A stretch of DNA of 64,000 bases from Halostreptopolyspora alba. GTDB lineage: Bacteria > Actinomycetota > Actinomycetes > Streptosporangiales > Streptosporangiaceae. The notes under the pieces are model-generated. The model did no database searches and was not told the origin of the DNA. It saw nothing but the letters and a program-made list of their open reading frames with translations. Shown in pieces: positions 17,051 to 25,927 of the stretch. Where the stretch lies: assembly GCA_003725585.1 (NCBI GenBank), contig RJMB01000004.1, positions 124,001 to 188,000 on the forward strand, in the 5' to 3' direction. The position numbers were made by a program, and so were the translations under genes. Position 1 is the stretch's first letter, and each line of letters opens with the position of its first letter.

Positions 17051-17161
17051 GCGTGTTCCTCCCTACCGCCGAGGCTGACGAGGCCAGTCCGGACACGGTG
17101 CGGATGCGGGATCGCTGTCAGAGGTCCTGTGATCACGGCGCCCGCCATGACAGCCCGGGGC

Positions 17162-17599
17162 TCACGCGAAATCGTCAGGAAGCAGGCGGAACGCCTGATG
17201 CGGAGTGAGCGGACGCACGGTTCGAAAATCGCGCCGGTCGAAACTCAGCAGCGCATCGGTCCGATACTGGGCGGCCAGGGCGACGTTGACGCCGTCGGCG
17301 AGATCCAGATCCAGGGCCGCGTAGCGCCGCTGCACGGCTCGCGCGGTATCGAGGACGTCAACACTCGTCTCCGGGACCTGGAAACGCATGCGACGCACTT
17401 GGGCGAGGAGATGGTCCAGCAGTCGGCTCCGCGCTTCGGAGCCGAACCGGGCCTTGGCCATATGGTCCAGTTCGGCCAGAACCAACCCGGAAACGATCAC
17501 CGTACCGGCCTTCTCCAGCACGGAGCGGCAGGCTTCCGCCTCAGGAGCGTTGCGGTCGGAGGCGGCGATGATTCCTGAGGTGTCGGCGATGACGATCAT
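17162..17599 (-). CDS. vapC: PIN-domain ribonuclease toxin (VapC-like)
   Basis: 145 aa PIN domain. The acidic metal-binding set is visible: Asp6 in IVIADTSGIIAA, Glu near 43 in VLAELDHMA, Asp near 100 in LDLADGVNVALA, and Asp in LLSFDRRDFRTV. PIN toxins cut RNA, often tRNA or rRNA, when freed from their antitoxin. The start overlaps the stop of the upstream antitoxin gene by 4 nt (ATGA), the normal vapBC layout. Complete and apparently functional. Confidence 0.87.
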   Translation of the reverse strand: MIVIADTSGIIAASDRNAPEAEACRSVLEKAGTVIVSGLVLAELDHMAKARFGSEARSRLLDHLLAQVRRMRFQVPETSVDVLDTARAVQRRYAALDLDLADGVNVALAAQYRTDALLSFDRRDFRTVRPLTPHQAFRLLPDDFA

Positions 17600-17835
17600 G
17601 CGCCACGGCGCCCCTGAGCGATGGCCTCGGTGATCTCATCGCGGGTGACGGGCTCGCCGCTACCTTCGAAGGTCGGCCAGTCGAGGGGATCGTCCCAGAC
17701 GCGATTCGCCATGGCGGCGAGATGCAGACCTTCGCGAATGATCTCCGCCTCAGCGACGCCACGCCGCCGGGCAGCCTCCTTGATCAGGGCCAAGTCCTCG
17801 GGGTCCGCGTAGACATTGGTCCGCTGCATCGACAT
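17596..17835 (-). CDS. vapB: Antitoxin of the VapBC pair (ribbon-helix-helix)
   Basis: 79 aa. Residues 3-45 match a CopG/ribbon-helix-helix domain (RTNVYADPEDLALIKEAARR then EAEIIREGLHLAAMA). The C-terminal part contains WDDPLDWPTFEGSGEPVT, likely the toxin-wrapping segment. An alternative ATG lies at 17829. The AT-rich spot just upstream holds the palindrome TGTTAACA (17843-17850), a plausible autoregulatory site for the VapBC complex. The cell would need it to neutralise the overlapping downstream PIN toxin. Confidence 0.82.
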   Translation of the reverse strand: MSMQRTNVYADPEDLALIKEAARRRGVAEAEIIREGLHLAAMANRVWDDPLDWPTFEGSGEPVTRDEITEAIAQGRRGA

Positions 17836-17951
17836 GTACCAATGTTAACACATACACACCTGGCTGCCTGGTGTTGGCGTATCGACGCCGACGCGGAGGC
17901 AAAGGCGCCCTTCTCCATCGACCCAGAACGCTCGACCGCGCCCCATGTCGC

Positions 17952-18260
17952 TCAACGCCCGGAGCCGCCACAGACGCCCAGCGCCGCGGGACGACCGCCG
18001 CGGTTCACGACCCACGCCTCTGCGCCCAGAGCAGCGAGGGCCGGAATCAGGGCGCGGGCGATATTTCCACCTCCCACGATCCCCACCACGGTCCCAGCCA
18101 GAGTCCCCACGCGGGGCAACAGGTCCGTCCTGGCCCATTCCGTGGACCGCAGAGACTCCGGAAGCAGCCGGACTCCCGCCAGCAGCAACGTCGTCCTGGA
18201 CACCCCCTCGCCGGCCGCAGCCGCCACTCCCCGGCACACCTCACGGACATCGCAGCTACC
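17952..18260 (-). pseudogene. Remnant of a D-isomer-specific 2-hydroxyacid dehydrogenase
   Basis: An open stretch of about 100 codons resembles only the centre of such enzymes: a helix SRTTLLLAGVRLLPESL, then the nucleotide-binding turn GTVVGIVGGGNIARALIP and the strand AEAWVVNRGGRP. There is no catalytic Arg/Glu/His segment and no proper N-terminus; the frame ends shortly after the Rossmann motif. Family enzymes are about 310-330 aa, so most of the gene is gone. It lies between vapB and a large inverted repeat. Confidence 0.5.
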
Positions 18261-18309
18261 AGGGCGTTCGCTTCCGAACCTCGCCCTTCCCGAAAGAGCG
18301 CGCTCCCAC

Positions 18310-18364
18310 GATCGTGCTGGTGTGCCCACTTCGCCGTTGGAAAAGTGGGCACACCAGCACGATC
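18310..18364. repeat. Perfect 22-bp inverted repeat with 11-nt loop
   Basis: Arms at 18310-18331 and 18343-18364 are exact reverse complements (outer bases GATCGTGCTGG, inner bases GTGCCCACTT). The loop is CGCCGTTGGAA. Pairing stops at 18309/18365. No T-run flanks it. It may be a terminator of the decayed gene or a copy of a dispersed palindromic element; no second copy was noticed in this window. Confidence 0.75.
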
Positions 18365-18432
18365 ACGACAGCGGCCGGGGCGTCCTCCCGGCAACAGGAG
18401 CGGCGCCGGGAACACCGCCCACCCCGAACAGC

Positions 18433-18457
18433 AAAAAAGCCAGGCCCTCAGGGCCTG
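18433..18457 (-). terminator. Rho-independent terminator of tRNA-Asn
   Basis: On the reverse strand the 7-bp stem CAGGCCC/GGGCCTG with a 3-nt loop is followed by GC and a run of six T. This classical structure starts 9 nt after the CCA end of the tRNA. Confidence 0.88.
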
Positions 18458-18465
18458 ACCTTGGG

Positions 18466-18541
18466 TGGCTCCCGCGACTGGACTCGAACCAGTAACCTGT
18501 CGGTTAACAGCCGACCGCTCTGCCGATTGAGCTACGCGGGA
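18466..18541 (-). tRNA. tRNA-Asn (GTT)
   Basis: 76 nt including an encoded CCA. The acceptor stem is TCCCGCG/CGCGGGA with discriminator G. The D-arm reads AGCTCAATCGGCAGAGC, and the anticodon loop CTGTTAA gives anticodon GTT (complement of 18506-18508). The T-arm carries GGTTCGAGTCC. All four helices pair. The gene is intact; tRNA genes at the edge of accessory DNA can serve as integration sites, but no flanking duplicate was seen. Confidence 0.95.
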
Positions 18542-18713
18542 TCGGTTTCCCCCGGGAAGCGGATCCCCGTGGGCAACAGGTAATATCCTAGCGCACTCAG
18601 CGGAGTGCTCGTGACGACTCCCTGGCGGAGCCCGAGGGGATGTCGCTCGGCTCACCCGAGTGTGCACCGGGTAACGTCGAAAGCGACAGCTCCGTCGACG
18701 TCGAGAGGCACCC

Positions 18714-19025
18714 ATGCGCTACCGGATCACCTTCGCCGCTGGACTCGCCGTTGGCTACGTCCTCGGCGCCAAGGCGGGCAAAGCCCGCTACGACCAGATC
18801 GCGCACGCGGCCCGCCGCGTCGCCGAGAGCCCCACTGTCCAGGAGACCGCCGGCCTCGTGGGCGCGCAGGTCAGCAACGCCGGTAAGGCCGTCTACACCA
18901 GGGTCGGAGCGCGCGTCCCGGTATCCTCGCTCCGGGACTACCTGGCCCGCCCCACCACGGAGGAGGAGGCCGAGCTCCGCCACGACCGGGCCAACGGCAC
19001 CCGCCCCGACACCTCGGAGCAGTGA
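18714..19025 (+). CDS. Small conserved YtxH-like protein with an N-terminal membrane segment
   Basis: 103 aa. The start MRYRITFAAGLAVGYVLGAKAGKARYDQI is a glycine-rich helix followed by GAKAGKARY, the pattern of YtxH-like/gas-vesicle-related actinobacterial proteins. The rest is amphipathic with an acidic Glu-rich tail. GAGAGGC precedes the ATG. Probably anchored at the cytoplasmic membrane; role unknown. Followed 42 nt later by another small conserved gene on the same strand. Confidence 0.75.
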   Translation: MRYRITFAAGLAVGYVLGAKAGKARYDQIAHAARRVAESPTVQETAGLVGAQVSNAGKAVYTRVGARVPVSSLRDYLARPTTEEEAELRHDRANGTRPDTSEQ

Positions 19026-19067
19026 GGCCAGTGAGGCCGCGGCGACCCCGGGAGTAGGGTCGGAGGT

Positions 19068-19580
19068 ATGCGATGGTTGCGCGATAGGGTCCTACCGCGC
19101 GAGGTCCGCCAGCGGCTCCGGCTGGCACGCGGAGAGCGGGTCCTCGCGCACGCGCCGTCCGCCGAGGGCACGGTCGTGGCCACCACACGCGCTCTCCACC
19201 TCGCCGACGGCCACGCCGTCCCGTGGCAGCACATCGACCGCGCACGTTGGGGTGACGGCGGCCTGTACTTCACCGAGGAGGGCACGGGAGAGTGGTTCGT
19301 CGCCATCGAGGCGCCGAGGCGGCTGGCGGAGACCATTCATGAGCGCGTGACCTCCACCATCGTGGTGAGCCGGCACGTCCCCCTCGACGAACACTCCACA
19401 GGGGAAGCGAGCGACACGGCCGAGGAACGCGGGTTCCGGCTCGTCGCCCGTCGCCCCCCGGGCGGAAGCGAGATCAGCTGGCGTATCCACGTCGACGAGG
19501 GCGTCGACCCCGACGATCCACGCCTCGCCGAACGTGCGCCCGCCGCCCTGGCCACCCTCCGCGAGCAGATGGGGGTATAG
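19068..19580 (+). CDS. Conserved actinobacterial hypothetical protein
   Basis: 170 aa, soluble, no membrane segment. It begins RDRVLPREVRQRLRLARGERVLAHAPSAEGTVVATTRAL, then HLADGHAVPWQHIDRARW, a strand-rich pattern like PH-type or SHOCT-associated domains. The second half is a helical region with RRLAETIHERVTSTIV. This type of protein is common and single-copy beside tRNA-Asn in related actinomycetes, as far as I recall. No function assigned. Intact and typical in codon use. Confidence 0.75.
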   Translation: MRWLRDRVLPREVRQRLRLARGERVLAHAPSAEGTVVATTRALHLADGHAVPWQHIDRARWGDGGLYFTEEGTGEWFVAIEAPRRLAETIHERVTSTIVVSRHVPLDEHSTGEASDTAEERGFRLVARRPPGGSEISWRIHVDEGVDPDDPRLAERAPAALATLREQMGV

Positions 19581-19616
19581 CGCCGGGGCATGGCTCTCCC
19601 GCCCCCGGTGAGTGCG

Positions 19617-19651
19617 CCCCGGTGGGTGGGCGCCCACCCCACCCACCGGGG
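19617..19651. terminator. Bidirectional terminator between convergent genes
   Basis: 14-bp perfect stem: CCCCGGTGGGTGGG (19617-19630) and CCCACCCACCGGGG (19638-19651) with a 7-nt loop. It lies 36 nt after one stop and 5 nt before the other gene's stop, so it can serve both strands. Confidence 0.8.
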
Positions 19652-19656
19652 GTTGA

Positions 19657-22542
19657 CTAACTCCCGCGCTGCCGGTCGAGCGCGCTCGCCAGGGCCTCGG
19701 CGATGTGACGGGCCGGGCGGCCGGTCTCCTGGGTGATCTGCGTACGGCAGCTGAACCCGTCGGCCAGGACCAGGGTCTCGGGGTCGGACTCACGGACGGC
19801 GGGCAGCAGGACGCGCTCCCCGACCGCCTTGGAGATGTCGTAATGGCCGTCCTCGAACCCGAAGTTGCCGGCCAACCCGCAGCACCCGGACTCCAGAACC
19901 TCCCCGTCGATCCCGGCGCGCTCCATCAGTTCCCGGTCGGCGTCGAACCCGATCACGGCGTGTTGGTGGCAGTGCACCTGGCTGACCGCCCGCGCGTCGA
20001 CCCGCGGCGGACTCCAGTCGGGCGCGTGCTCGGCGAGGAATCCGGCCAGGGTGTACACCGACTCCGCCACCCGCTCGCTGGGCTCTCCCGGAACCAGCTC
20101 GACCAGGTCGGTGCGCAGTGCCGCAGTGCAGCTCGGTTCCAACCCGACAATGGGGGTCCCGGCCGCCACGTACGGCGCGAGCGCCCGCAACGTGCGCCGC
20201 ATGACGCGCCGTGCCACCCCGAGCTGCCCGGTGGACACCCAGGTGAGACCGCAGCACACCTGTTGCCTGGGAACAACGACGGTGAAGCCGGCGTCCTCCA
20301 GCACGCGCACGGCCGCGGCCGGAACACTCGGGGTGAGGTAGTTGCCGAACGTGTCGGGCCACAGCAGGACCGTCCCGCGATCCCCCTCGGAGCTGCCGCG
20401 CCGGCGGAACCACCGGGTGAAGGTGGTACGGGCGAACTCCGGGAGCTGTCTCTCCTGGGCGATCCCGCCCACCCGCTTCAGCAGTGAGGCCAGGCCGGGT
20501 GTGCCCGACGCCCGGTTCACCTCGGCCGGCGCCAGGGCCGCCAGACGGGACCAGACGGGCAACCACCCCATGGAGTAGTGCGCGGCGGGCCGCACCCGGC
20601 CCTGGTAGTGGTGGTGCAGGAACTCGGCCTTGTAGGCGGCCATGTCGACGTTGACGGGGCAGTCGCTGCGACACCCCTTGCACGACAGGCACAGGTCGAG
20701 ACTGTCGCGGACCTCCTCGGAGCGCCACCCGTCGGTGATGACCTCGCCGTTGACCATCTCGAACAGCATCCGGGCCCGGCCGCGCGTGGAGTGCTTCTCG
20801 TCCTTGGTGACCATGTAGCTCGGGCACATCACACCCGGCCCCTCGTGGCGACGGCACTTGCCCACCCCCATGCACCGGCGCATGGCGCGGGCGAAGTCGC
20901 CCTGGTCCTCGGGGTAGGACAGCAGTGTCTGCGGGCCACTGGTGACGGTCGCGACGCGCAGGTCGGAGTCGAGCGGCGCCGGGTCGACGATGACCCCCGG
21001 GTTCATCAGGTTCCGGGGGTCCCAGATGGCCTTGAACGAGGAGAACGCCCGCAGCACACCCTCGCTGTACATCCGGGGCAGCATCTCCGAACGCGCCTGG
21101 CCGTCGCCGTGCTCCCCCGAGAGCGACCCCCCGTGCTCGGCGACCAGGTCGGCGGCCTCCTCCATGAACGCGCGGAAGTCCCCCCGACCAGCACGGCTGA
21201 GGAGGTCGAAGTCGATGCGGATGTGGATGCAGCCCTCACCGAAGTGGCCGTAGGCCACGCCGTCGCGGCCGTGGCGCTCCATGAGTCGGTCGAAGCCGCG
21301 CAGGTAGGACCCCAGTTTCTCCGGAGGTACGGCGGCGTCCTCCCACCCCGGCCACGCCTCGGTGCCGTCCGGCGCGCGGGTGGCCAGGCCGGCGCCCTCC
21401 TCCCGCACACGCCACAGAGCGCGCTTGTGCGCCGCGTCGGTGACGACAACGGACTCCAGGGGGCGGGCCGCCCCGGTCAGGGAGCGCACCATGGTGTGGC
21501 CGGCCTCGGCGGCCGCCGCCATGTCCTCGCCCCCGATCTCCACCATCAGCCAGGCGCGGCCGGAGGGCAGCCGCACTCCGGAGCGCTCCAGCCCGCCCAG
21601 CAGCCGCTCGTGCAGCCCCTCCAGGGTCAGGGGCGAGTGCTCCAGTATCTCGGTCACGGCGTCGGCCGCGGCCGGCGGGTCCGGGTAGCCCAGGACCACC
21701 AGTGCTCGGGCGGGTGGGGACTCGACCAGCCGCACGGTGGCACCGAGGATGGTGACGCAGGTCCCCTCGGTTCCGGTGAGCGCCCGCGCGACGTTGCCGC
21801 CCTTCTCCGGCAGCAGGTGGTCGAGGGCGTAGCCCGACACCCGGCGGGAGAACTGCGGCATTCCGGTGCGCAGGTCCCCCATGTGGGTCTCGGTGAGGTC
21901 GCGCAGCGCCGCGTGGACACGCCCCTCGATCGTCGGCTGGGCCGCCAGGCGCTCGCGCTCCTCACGGGAGGTGGCTCCCACCGTCATCCGGGTGCCGTCG
22001 TGGGTCAGCACGTCCAGCGACTCCACGTTGTCGGCTGTGGTCCCCCACGCCACGGAGTGCGACCCGCAGGAGTTGTTCCCGATCATCCCGCCCAGCGTGC
22101 ACCGGCTGTGCGTCGACGGGTCGGGGCCGAACGTCAACCCGTGCGGCTGGGCCGCGCCGCGCAGGTCGTCCAGTATGACGCCGGGTTGGACCCGCGCCAC
22201 CCGGGCGGCGGGGTCGACCTCCTCGATCGCCGTGAGGTGGCGGGACGTGTCGATGACGAGCCCCGAGCCGATGGAGTTCCCCGCGATGCTGGTACCCCCG
22301 CCGCGTGGGGTCAGCGGCACCCCGTGCGCGTTGCACGCGGCGACCGCGGCGATGACATCGTCGACGGTCCGGGGGACGACCACGCCGATCGGGACGTGAC
22401 GGTAGTTGGAGGCGTCAGCGGTGTACAGGGCGCGCGTGCCCGCGTCGAAGGACACCGATCCGGAGATCTCGGCGCGGAGGTCGCGCCGGAACCCTTCGAT
22501 GTCGATCTCGTCCGCTGCCTCGGAGGGGTGCAGGTCGACCAT
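19657..22542 (-). CDS. FAD-linked / iron-sulfur oxidoreductase (D-lactate or D-2-hydroxyacid dehydrogenase type)
   Basis: 961 aa from ATG 22542; an upstream TTG at 22578 would add 12 residues. Three modules are present. A PCMH-type FAD-binding domain (about 30-280) contains TPRGGGTSIAGNSIG. An FAD-oxidase C-terminal domain (about 280-530) contains GEGCIHIRIDFDLL and SGEHGDGQARSEML. Then come two 4Fe-4S clusters (CLSCKGCRSDCP; the first, near CMGVGKCRRHEGPGVMC, is variant) and two CCG repeats (VCCGLTW, GCCGLAGNFGFE). This layout is a one-chain GlcDEF/LutABC-like membrane-associated dehydrogenase passing electrons to quinone. The substrate, a 2-hydroxy acid such as lactate or glycolate, is not decided by sequence. 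Confidence 0.87.
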   Translation of the reverse strand: MVDLHPSEAADEIDIEGFRRDLRAEISGSVSFDAGTRALYTADASNYRHVPIGVVVPRTVDDVIAAVAACNAHGVPLTPRGGGTSIAGNSIGSGLVIDTSRHLTAIEEVDPAARVARVQPGVILDDLRGAAQPHGLTFGPDPSTHSRCTLGGMIGNNSCGSHSVAWGTTADNVESLDVLTHDGTRMTVGATSREERERLAAQPTIEGRVHAALRDLTETHMGDLRTGMPQFSRRVSGYALDHLLPEKGGNVARALTGTEGTCVTILGATVRLVESPPARALVVLGYPDPPAAADAVTEILEHSPLTLEGLHERLLGGLERSGVRLPSGRAWLMVEIGGEDMAAAAEAGHTMVRSLTGAARPLESVVVTDAAHKRALWRVREEGAGLATRAPDGTEAWPGWEDAAVPPEKLGSYLRGFDRLMERHGRDGVAYGHFGEGCIHIRIDFDLLSRAGRGDFRAFMEEAADLVAEHGGSLSGEHGDGQARSEMLPRMYSEGVLRAFSSFKAIWDPRNLMNPGVIVDPAPLDSDLRVATVTSGPQTLLSYPEDQGDFARAMRRCMGVGKCRRHEGPGVMCPSYMVTKDEKHSTRGRARMLFEMVNGEVITDGWRSEEVRDSLDLCLSCKGCRSDCPVNVDMAAYKAEFLHHHYQGRVRPAAHYSMGWLPVWSRLAALAPAEVNRASGTPGLASLLKRVGGIAQERQLPEFARTTFTRWFRRRGSSEGDRGTVLLWPDTFGNYLTPSVPAAAVRVLEDAGFTVVVPRQQVCCGLTWVSTGQLGVARRVMRRTLRALAPYVAAGTPIVGLEPSCTAALRTDLVELVPGEPSERVAESVYTLAGFLAEHAPDWSPPRVDARAVSQVHCHQHAVIGFDADRELMERAGIDGEVLESGCCGLAGNFGFEDGHYDISKAVGERVLLPAVRESDPETLVLADGFSCRTQITQETGRPARHIAEALASALDRQRGS

Positions 22543-22687
22543 GCCCCAAGCTTGGCGCCTCGCTCGAGTTGGTGACAACCATGTTCCCCTCGCGACACGG
22601 CGTTTTCACGTTTATCACGTTCCCCGACACGAATTTCGCCGGAAACCCTGACAGAGGGTGTCAGGGCAGCGTGTCAGGCTCGTCCGT

Positions 22688-23155
22688 ATGATGATGACGT
22701 GGCACGAGTTCGCTACTGAGGCCCCCGAGCTGGCCACCGCGGTCCGCGCCCGGTTCGAGGCGGCCACCCACCACGTGCTGGCCACCCTGCGTGCCGGCGG
22801 GGCGCCGCGGGTGAGCGGAACCGAGGTTCAATACAAGGACCCTGACCTGTGGCTCGGCTCGATGTCGGGCGCGGTGAAGGCGCGCGACCTGCAGCGGGAC
22901 GGCAGGTTCGCGCTGCACGCCCACCCGGGTGACCCGGACGGTGGGTCCATGCTGGAGCACGGCGACGCCAAGCTCTCCGGGGTCGCTGTCGAGGAGGGAG
23001 AGGACGCCAAACGCGCGGCCTTCCAGGAGGGGGAGGTTCCACACGCGTTCCGGCTGCTGCTCACCGAGGCCGTGCTCACCTCGGTCGAGGATGACCAGCT
23101 CGTCATCCGGTCCTGGCGCGCGGGCGCGGGAACATCCGAGGTTCGGCGGACGTAA
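22688..23155 (+). CDS. Pyridoxamine 5'-phosphate oxidase-family protein
   Basis: 155 aa from the first of three consecutive ATG codons (22688, 22691, 22694); no clear ribosome site precedes any of them. The split-barrel flavin/F420-binding fold is suggested by HHVLATLRAGGAPRVSGTEV, DLWLGSMSGAVKARDLQRDGRFALHAH and GDAKLSGVAVEE. Such small actinomycete PPOX proteins bind FMN, F420 or haem; this one is not assignable further. Divergent from the FAD/Fe-S gene and convergent with the GH18 gene 30 nt away. Confidence 0.8.
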   Translation: MMMTWHEFATEAPELATAVRARFEAATHHVLATLRAGGAPRVSGTEVQYKDPDLWLGSMSGAVKARDLQRDGRFALHAHPGDPDGGSMLEHGDAKLSGVAVEEGEDAKRAAFQEGEVPHAFRLLLTEAVLTSVEDDQLVIRSWRAGAGTSEVRRT

Positions 23156-23185
23156 ACGCGGCACGGCCCCGGAGCGGGAGGTGGG

Positions 23186-24538
23186 CTACTCGCCCTTCAG
23201 GGACTCGTCCATGGCCTCGACGAGCTCCCCCTCCGGGTCCATGTCCAGGTTCCACAGCATCAGCCCGCCGAGCCCCTCCTCGCGCACGTAACGGCCCTTC
23301 TGCTCGACGACTCGGGGGGTGTCGTAGCTCCACCACTCGTCGCCGTCGTAGATCCAGTAGGCACCGTTCAGCGGGTCGTGGAAGCGTCGCCCGTCGCGCT
23401 CCTCGAGGTCGACGTAGGCATCGGTTCCCGTGCCGTATCCGCCGTCGGCGGCGCCATCCGCAGGGGCGAAACGGCCGAACTTGTCGTCGGACACCCCCTG
23501 CCAGCCGCGGCCGTAGCCGGGAAACCCGACGATCAGTTTCTCGGGCGGAAGACCGTGGTCGAGGTAGCGCTGGACGGTACTGGCGACGCTGGCGTCGGTG
23601 GGCGCGTCCTGGTGCGCGTAGAGCTGGGAGTGGTGGTCGGTGACGTCGCTCCAGCTGCCGGTGAAGTCGTAGCCCTGCACCGTGGCGAAGTCGACGAGGT
23701 TGAAGAGCTCGGGCTGGTAGCTCGACTCCATGATCTCTTCGGAGTTGCCAAGCGACACGGTCAGCGCGTACTCCTCGCCGGTCTCGGCCTCCAGCTCGTT
23801 GAGCTGGCTGCGGAACTCCCGCACGACGAGGGTGAAGTTGCGCCTGTCCTCCGGGCGCTCGATGTTGCCCTCCTTCCCGTCGCCGCCGGGCCACTCCCAG
23901 TCCAGGTCGATACCGTCGAAGATCCCCTCGGCGACCCCGTCTCCCCCTTGGGGCTCGCCGTTCATGGTGGGCAGGTCGCCGCGCAGCCACAGGTCGATGC
24001 AGGAGGACACGAACTCCTCGCGGGCCTCCTTGGTTCGCACCGCGTTGGAGAAGTACCTCGACCAGTTCCAGCCGCCGAGGGAGATGCTGGCGGACAGGTC
24101 CGGGTGCTCCTCCTGGGCCTTACGGAGCTGGTTGAGGCTGCCCGCGAGTGGTTGGTCGTAGGAGTCGGCCTCCCCGTCGACACTCTCGTCAGCGTCGTAG
24201 CGCCGTTGGTACAGCTCCCAGGGCTGGTCGGCGTCCTCGGGGATGTGGCACCGGCCGTCCTCGTTGACGTCACCGAACGCCCACTGCACCCGGGTCAGCC
24301 GTTCGGCGGCCCCACTGTCGACGAAGTCCTTGATCGAGTAGTCGCGGTTCGCCACGTTCCAGTCCGCGAAGTAGGCGACGCGCTGTCGCTCCTCGGGACC
24401 GTCGACCCCGGTGTCGGTGAACGCGGTGAACGCGCTGAAGAAGAGCGCGCCGAGGGCCGCGGCCACCCCGACCCCAAGCGCCATGCCCTTCTTGCGGGTA
24501 CCGGGCCGGACGCCCGGCTTCCGCTGCTGAGCTGCCAT
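23186..24538 (-). CDS. Glycoside hydrolase family 18 protein (chitinase-like)
   Basis: 450 aa from ATG 24538. Residues 14-40 are a signal or anchor helix ([19 protein letters not shown]) after a basic start. The GH18 barrel follows: [19 protein letters not shown] at strand 1, [17 protein letters not shown] (the SxGG motif), then the catalytic [12 protein letters not shown] with Asp and Glu of DxxDxDxE. Later [22 protein letters not shown] and the C-terminal [14 protein letters not shown] match the family. It should cleave chitin or related beta-1,4-GlcNAc polymers outside the membrane. No carbohydrate-binding module is visible. Confidence 0.9.
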   Translation of the reverse strand: MAAQQRKPGVRPGTRKKGMALGVGVAAALGALFFSAFTAFTDTGVDGPEERQRVAYFADWNVANRDYSIKDFVDSGAAERLTRVQWAFGDVNEDGRCHIPEDADQPWELYQRRYDADESVDGEADSYDQPLAGSLNQLRKAQEEHPDLSASISLGGWNWSRYFSNAVRTKEAREEFVSSCIDLWLRGDLPTMNGEPQGGDGVAEGIFDGIDLDWEWPGGDGKEGNIERPEDRRNFTLVVREFRSQLNELEAETGEEYALTVSLGNSEEIMESSYQPELFNLVDFATVQGYDFTGSWSDVTDHHSQLYAHQDAPTDASVASTVQRYLDHGLPPEKLIVGFPGYGRGWQGVSDDKFGRFAPADGAADGGYGTGTDAYVDLEERDGRRFHDPLNGAYWIYDGDEWWSYDTPRVVEQKGRYVREEGLGGLMLWNLDMDPEGELVEAMDESLKGE

Positions 24539-24701
24539 CACACTCGAAAGTAGTCCTGTCCCTGCGGGCGGCGCACGTGACTGAGCGAAACGGCCGCAAC
24601 CGGTCGACTCGTCCGGCGGGGAACTCCCGTGCGTCCCGGGACTTCGGTGTACGCCGGACACGGAGCCGTGTGCGGTGCGGCCCCCCGACCTATTCCTACC
24701 A

Positions 24702-25874
24702 CTATTCCAAAAAGTCCCTCAGCATTTCCGCCCGCGAGGGATGGCGCAGCTTGGACAGCGTCTTCGACTCGATCTGCCGGATACGTTCCCGGGTCACGCC
24801 GAACTCGCGACCCACCTCCTCCAGGGTGCGGGGATGCCCGTCGAGCAGGCCGAACCTCAGCTGGATGATCCGCTGCTCGCGGCCGGAGAGGTCACCGAGC
24901 AGCGCCGCCAACTGGTCCTGCAACATGAGGAACGAGGCCGCCTCGACCGGGACCACGGCGTCGGAGTCCTCGATGAAATCCCCGAAGTCGGAGTCCTCCT
25001 CGCCTATGGGGGTCTGCAGCGAAACCGGCTCCTGGGCGAGCCGCTGGATCTCCTGGACCCGCTCGTCCCTGAACCCCAGCGCCTGGGATATCTCCTCCGA
25101 GGTCGGATCCCGCCCCAGCTCCTGGTGGAGCTGGCGCTGCATCCGCATCATCCGGTTGATGGTCTCGACCATGTGCACCGGTATGCGGATGGTGCGCGCC
25201 TGGTCGGCGATGGCGCGGGTGATCGCCTGCCGGATCCACCAGGTCGCGTAGGTGGAGAACTTGAACCCGCGCGTGTAGTCGAACTTCTCCACGGCACGGA
25301 TCAGCCCCATGTTGCCTTCCTGGATGATGTCCAGCAGCAACACCCCACGGCCGACGTAACGTTTGGCGATGGAGACCACGAGCCGCAGGTTCGACTCGAT
25401 CAGGCGCCGCTTGGCGCGCTCCCCCTCCTCGACCAGCGTCCGTAACTCGTCGAGGTGGTCCGGGGACATCTGCACGGGCACGACCGCCTCGCGCGCGTCG
25501 TTGAGCTTCTTGTCGGCGAACAGGCCGACCTCGATCGACTTGGCAAGGTCCACTTCCTCTTCTGCCGTGAGCAGCGGAACACGGCCGATCTCGCGCAGGT
25601 AGACGCGCACGAGGTCACCGGTCGCCGGTCTCGGCCCGACGTCGGTGACGGAGGCGGTGTCCCCGCCAGCGGCGGGGTCGGACACCTCGATCCCCTGCTG
25701 CGCGAGTCCCAGGACCACCTGATCGAGGGACTCGGGAGGTGCGTTCAGACGGTCCAGAGCGGAGGCGACGTCGGCGACGGTCACAGTACCGCCGGTGCCG
25801 TCGCCCGCGACCAGGTGCGCCACCTGACTGATCGGCGGCGTTTCGCCGGGCAGCAGCGATAGAGCCACGCTCAC
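24702..25874 (-). CDS. rpoD: RNA polymerase sigma-70 factor (RpoD/HrdB group)
   Basis: 390 aa from GTG. Region 1.2 is [23 protein letters not shown], region 2 contains [38 protein letters not shown] and [20 protein letters not shown]. Region 3 begins [14 protein letters not shown], and region 4 is [16 protein letters not shown] with [30 protein letters not shown]. The 2.4 and 4.2 recognition segments are of the housekeeping type. The long region 1.1 of principal factors is short and divergent here, so it may be the principal or a closely related group 2 factor. It follows dnaG on the same strand, a conserved pairing. Confidence 0.9.
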   Translation of the reverse strand: MSVALSLLPGETPPISQVAHLVAGDGTGGTVTVADVASALDRLNAPPESLDQVVLGLAQQGIEVSDPAAGGDTASVTDVGPRPATGDLVRVYLREIGRVPLLTAEEEVDLAKSIEVGLFADKKLNDAREAVVPVQMSPDHLDELRTLVEEGERAKRRLIESNLRLVVSIAKRYVGRGVLLLDIIQEGNMGLIRAVEKFDYTRGFKFSTYATWWIRQAITRAIADQARTIRIPVHMVETINRMMRMQRQLHQELGRDPTSEEISQALGFRDERVQEIQRLAQEPVSLQTPIGEEDSDFGDFIEDSDAVVPVEAASFLMLQDQLAALLGDLSGREQRIIQLRFGLLDGHPRTLEEVGREFGVTRERIRQIESKTLSKLRHPSRAEMLRDFLE

Positions 25875-25927
25875 AGTGTGCCCTGTGAGGCCGCGGTGTT
25901 CCGAGACTCAATTTTGTCACCGTGGTG

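Noticed and set aside
18466-18541. tRNA-Asn as the attachment site of an integrated element spanning 12.6-18.5 kb
   Set aside because: No integrase gene and no repeat of the tRNA 3' end was found at the other side of the segment within this window.
18047-18715. 222-codon reverse frame across the tRNA-Asn region
   Set aside because: It runs through a functional tRNA gene, its terminator and an inverted repeat, so it cannot be a normal protein gene.
19657-22578. Start of the FAD/Fe-S oxidoreductase at TTG 22578
   Set aside because: The extra 12 residues are not homologous, and an ATG at 22542 gives the expected N-terminus.
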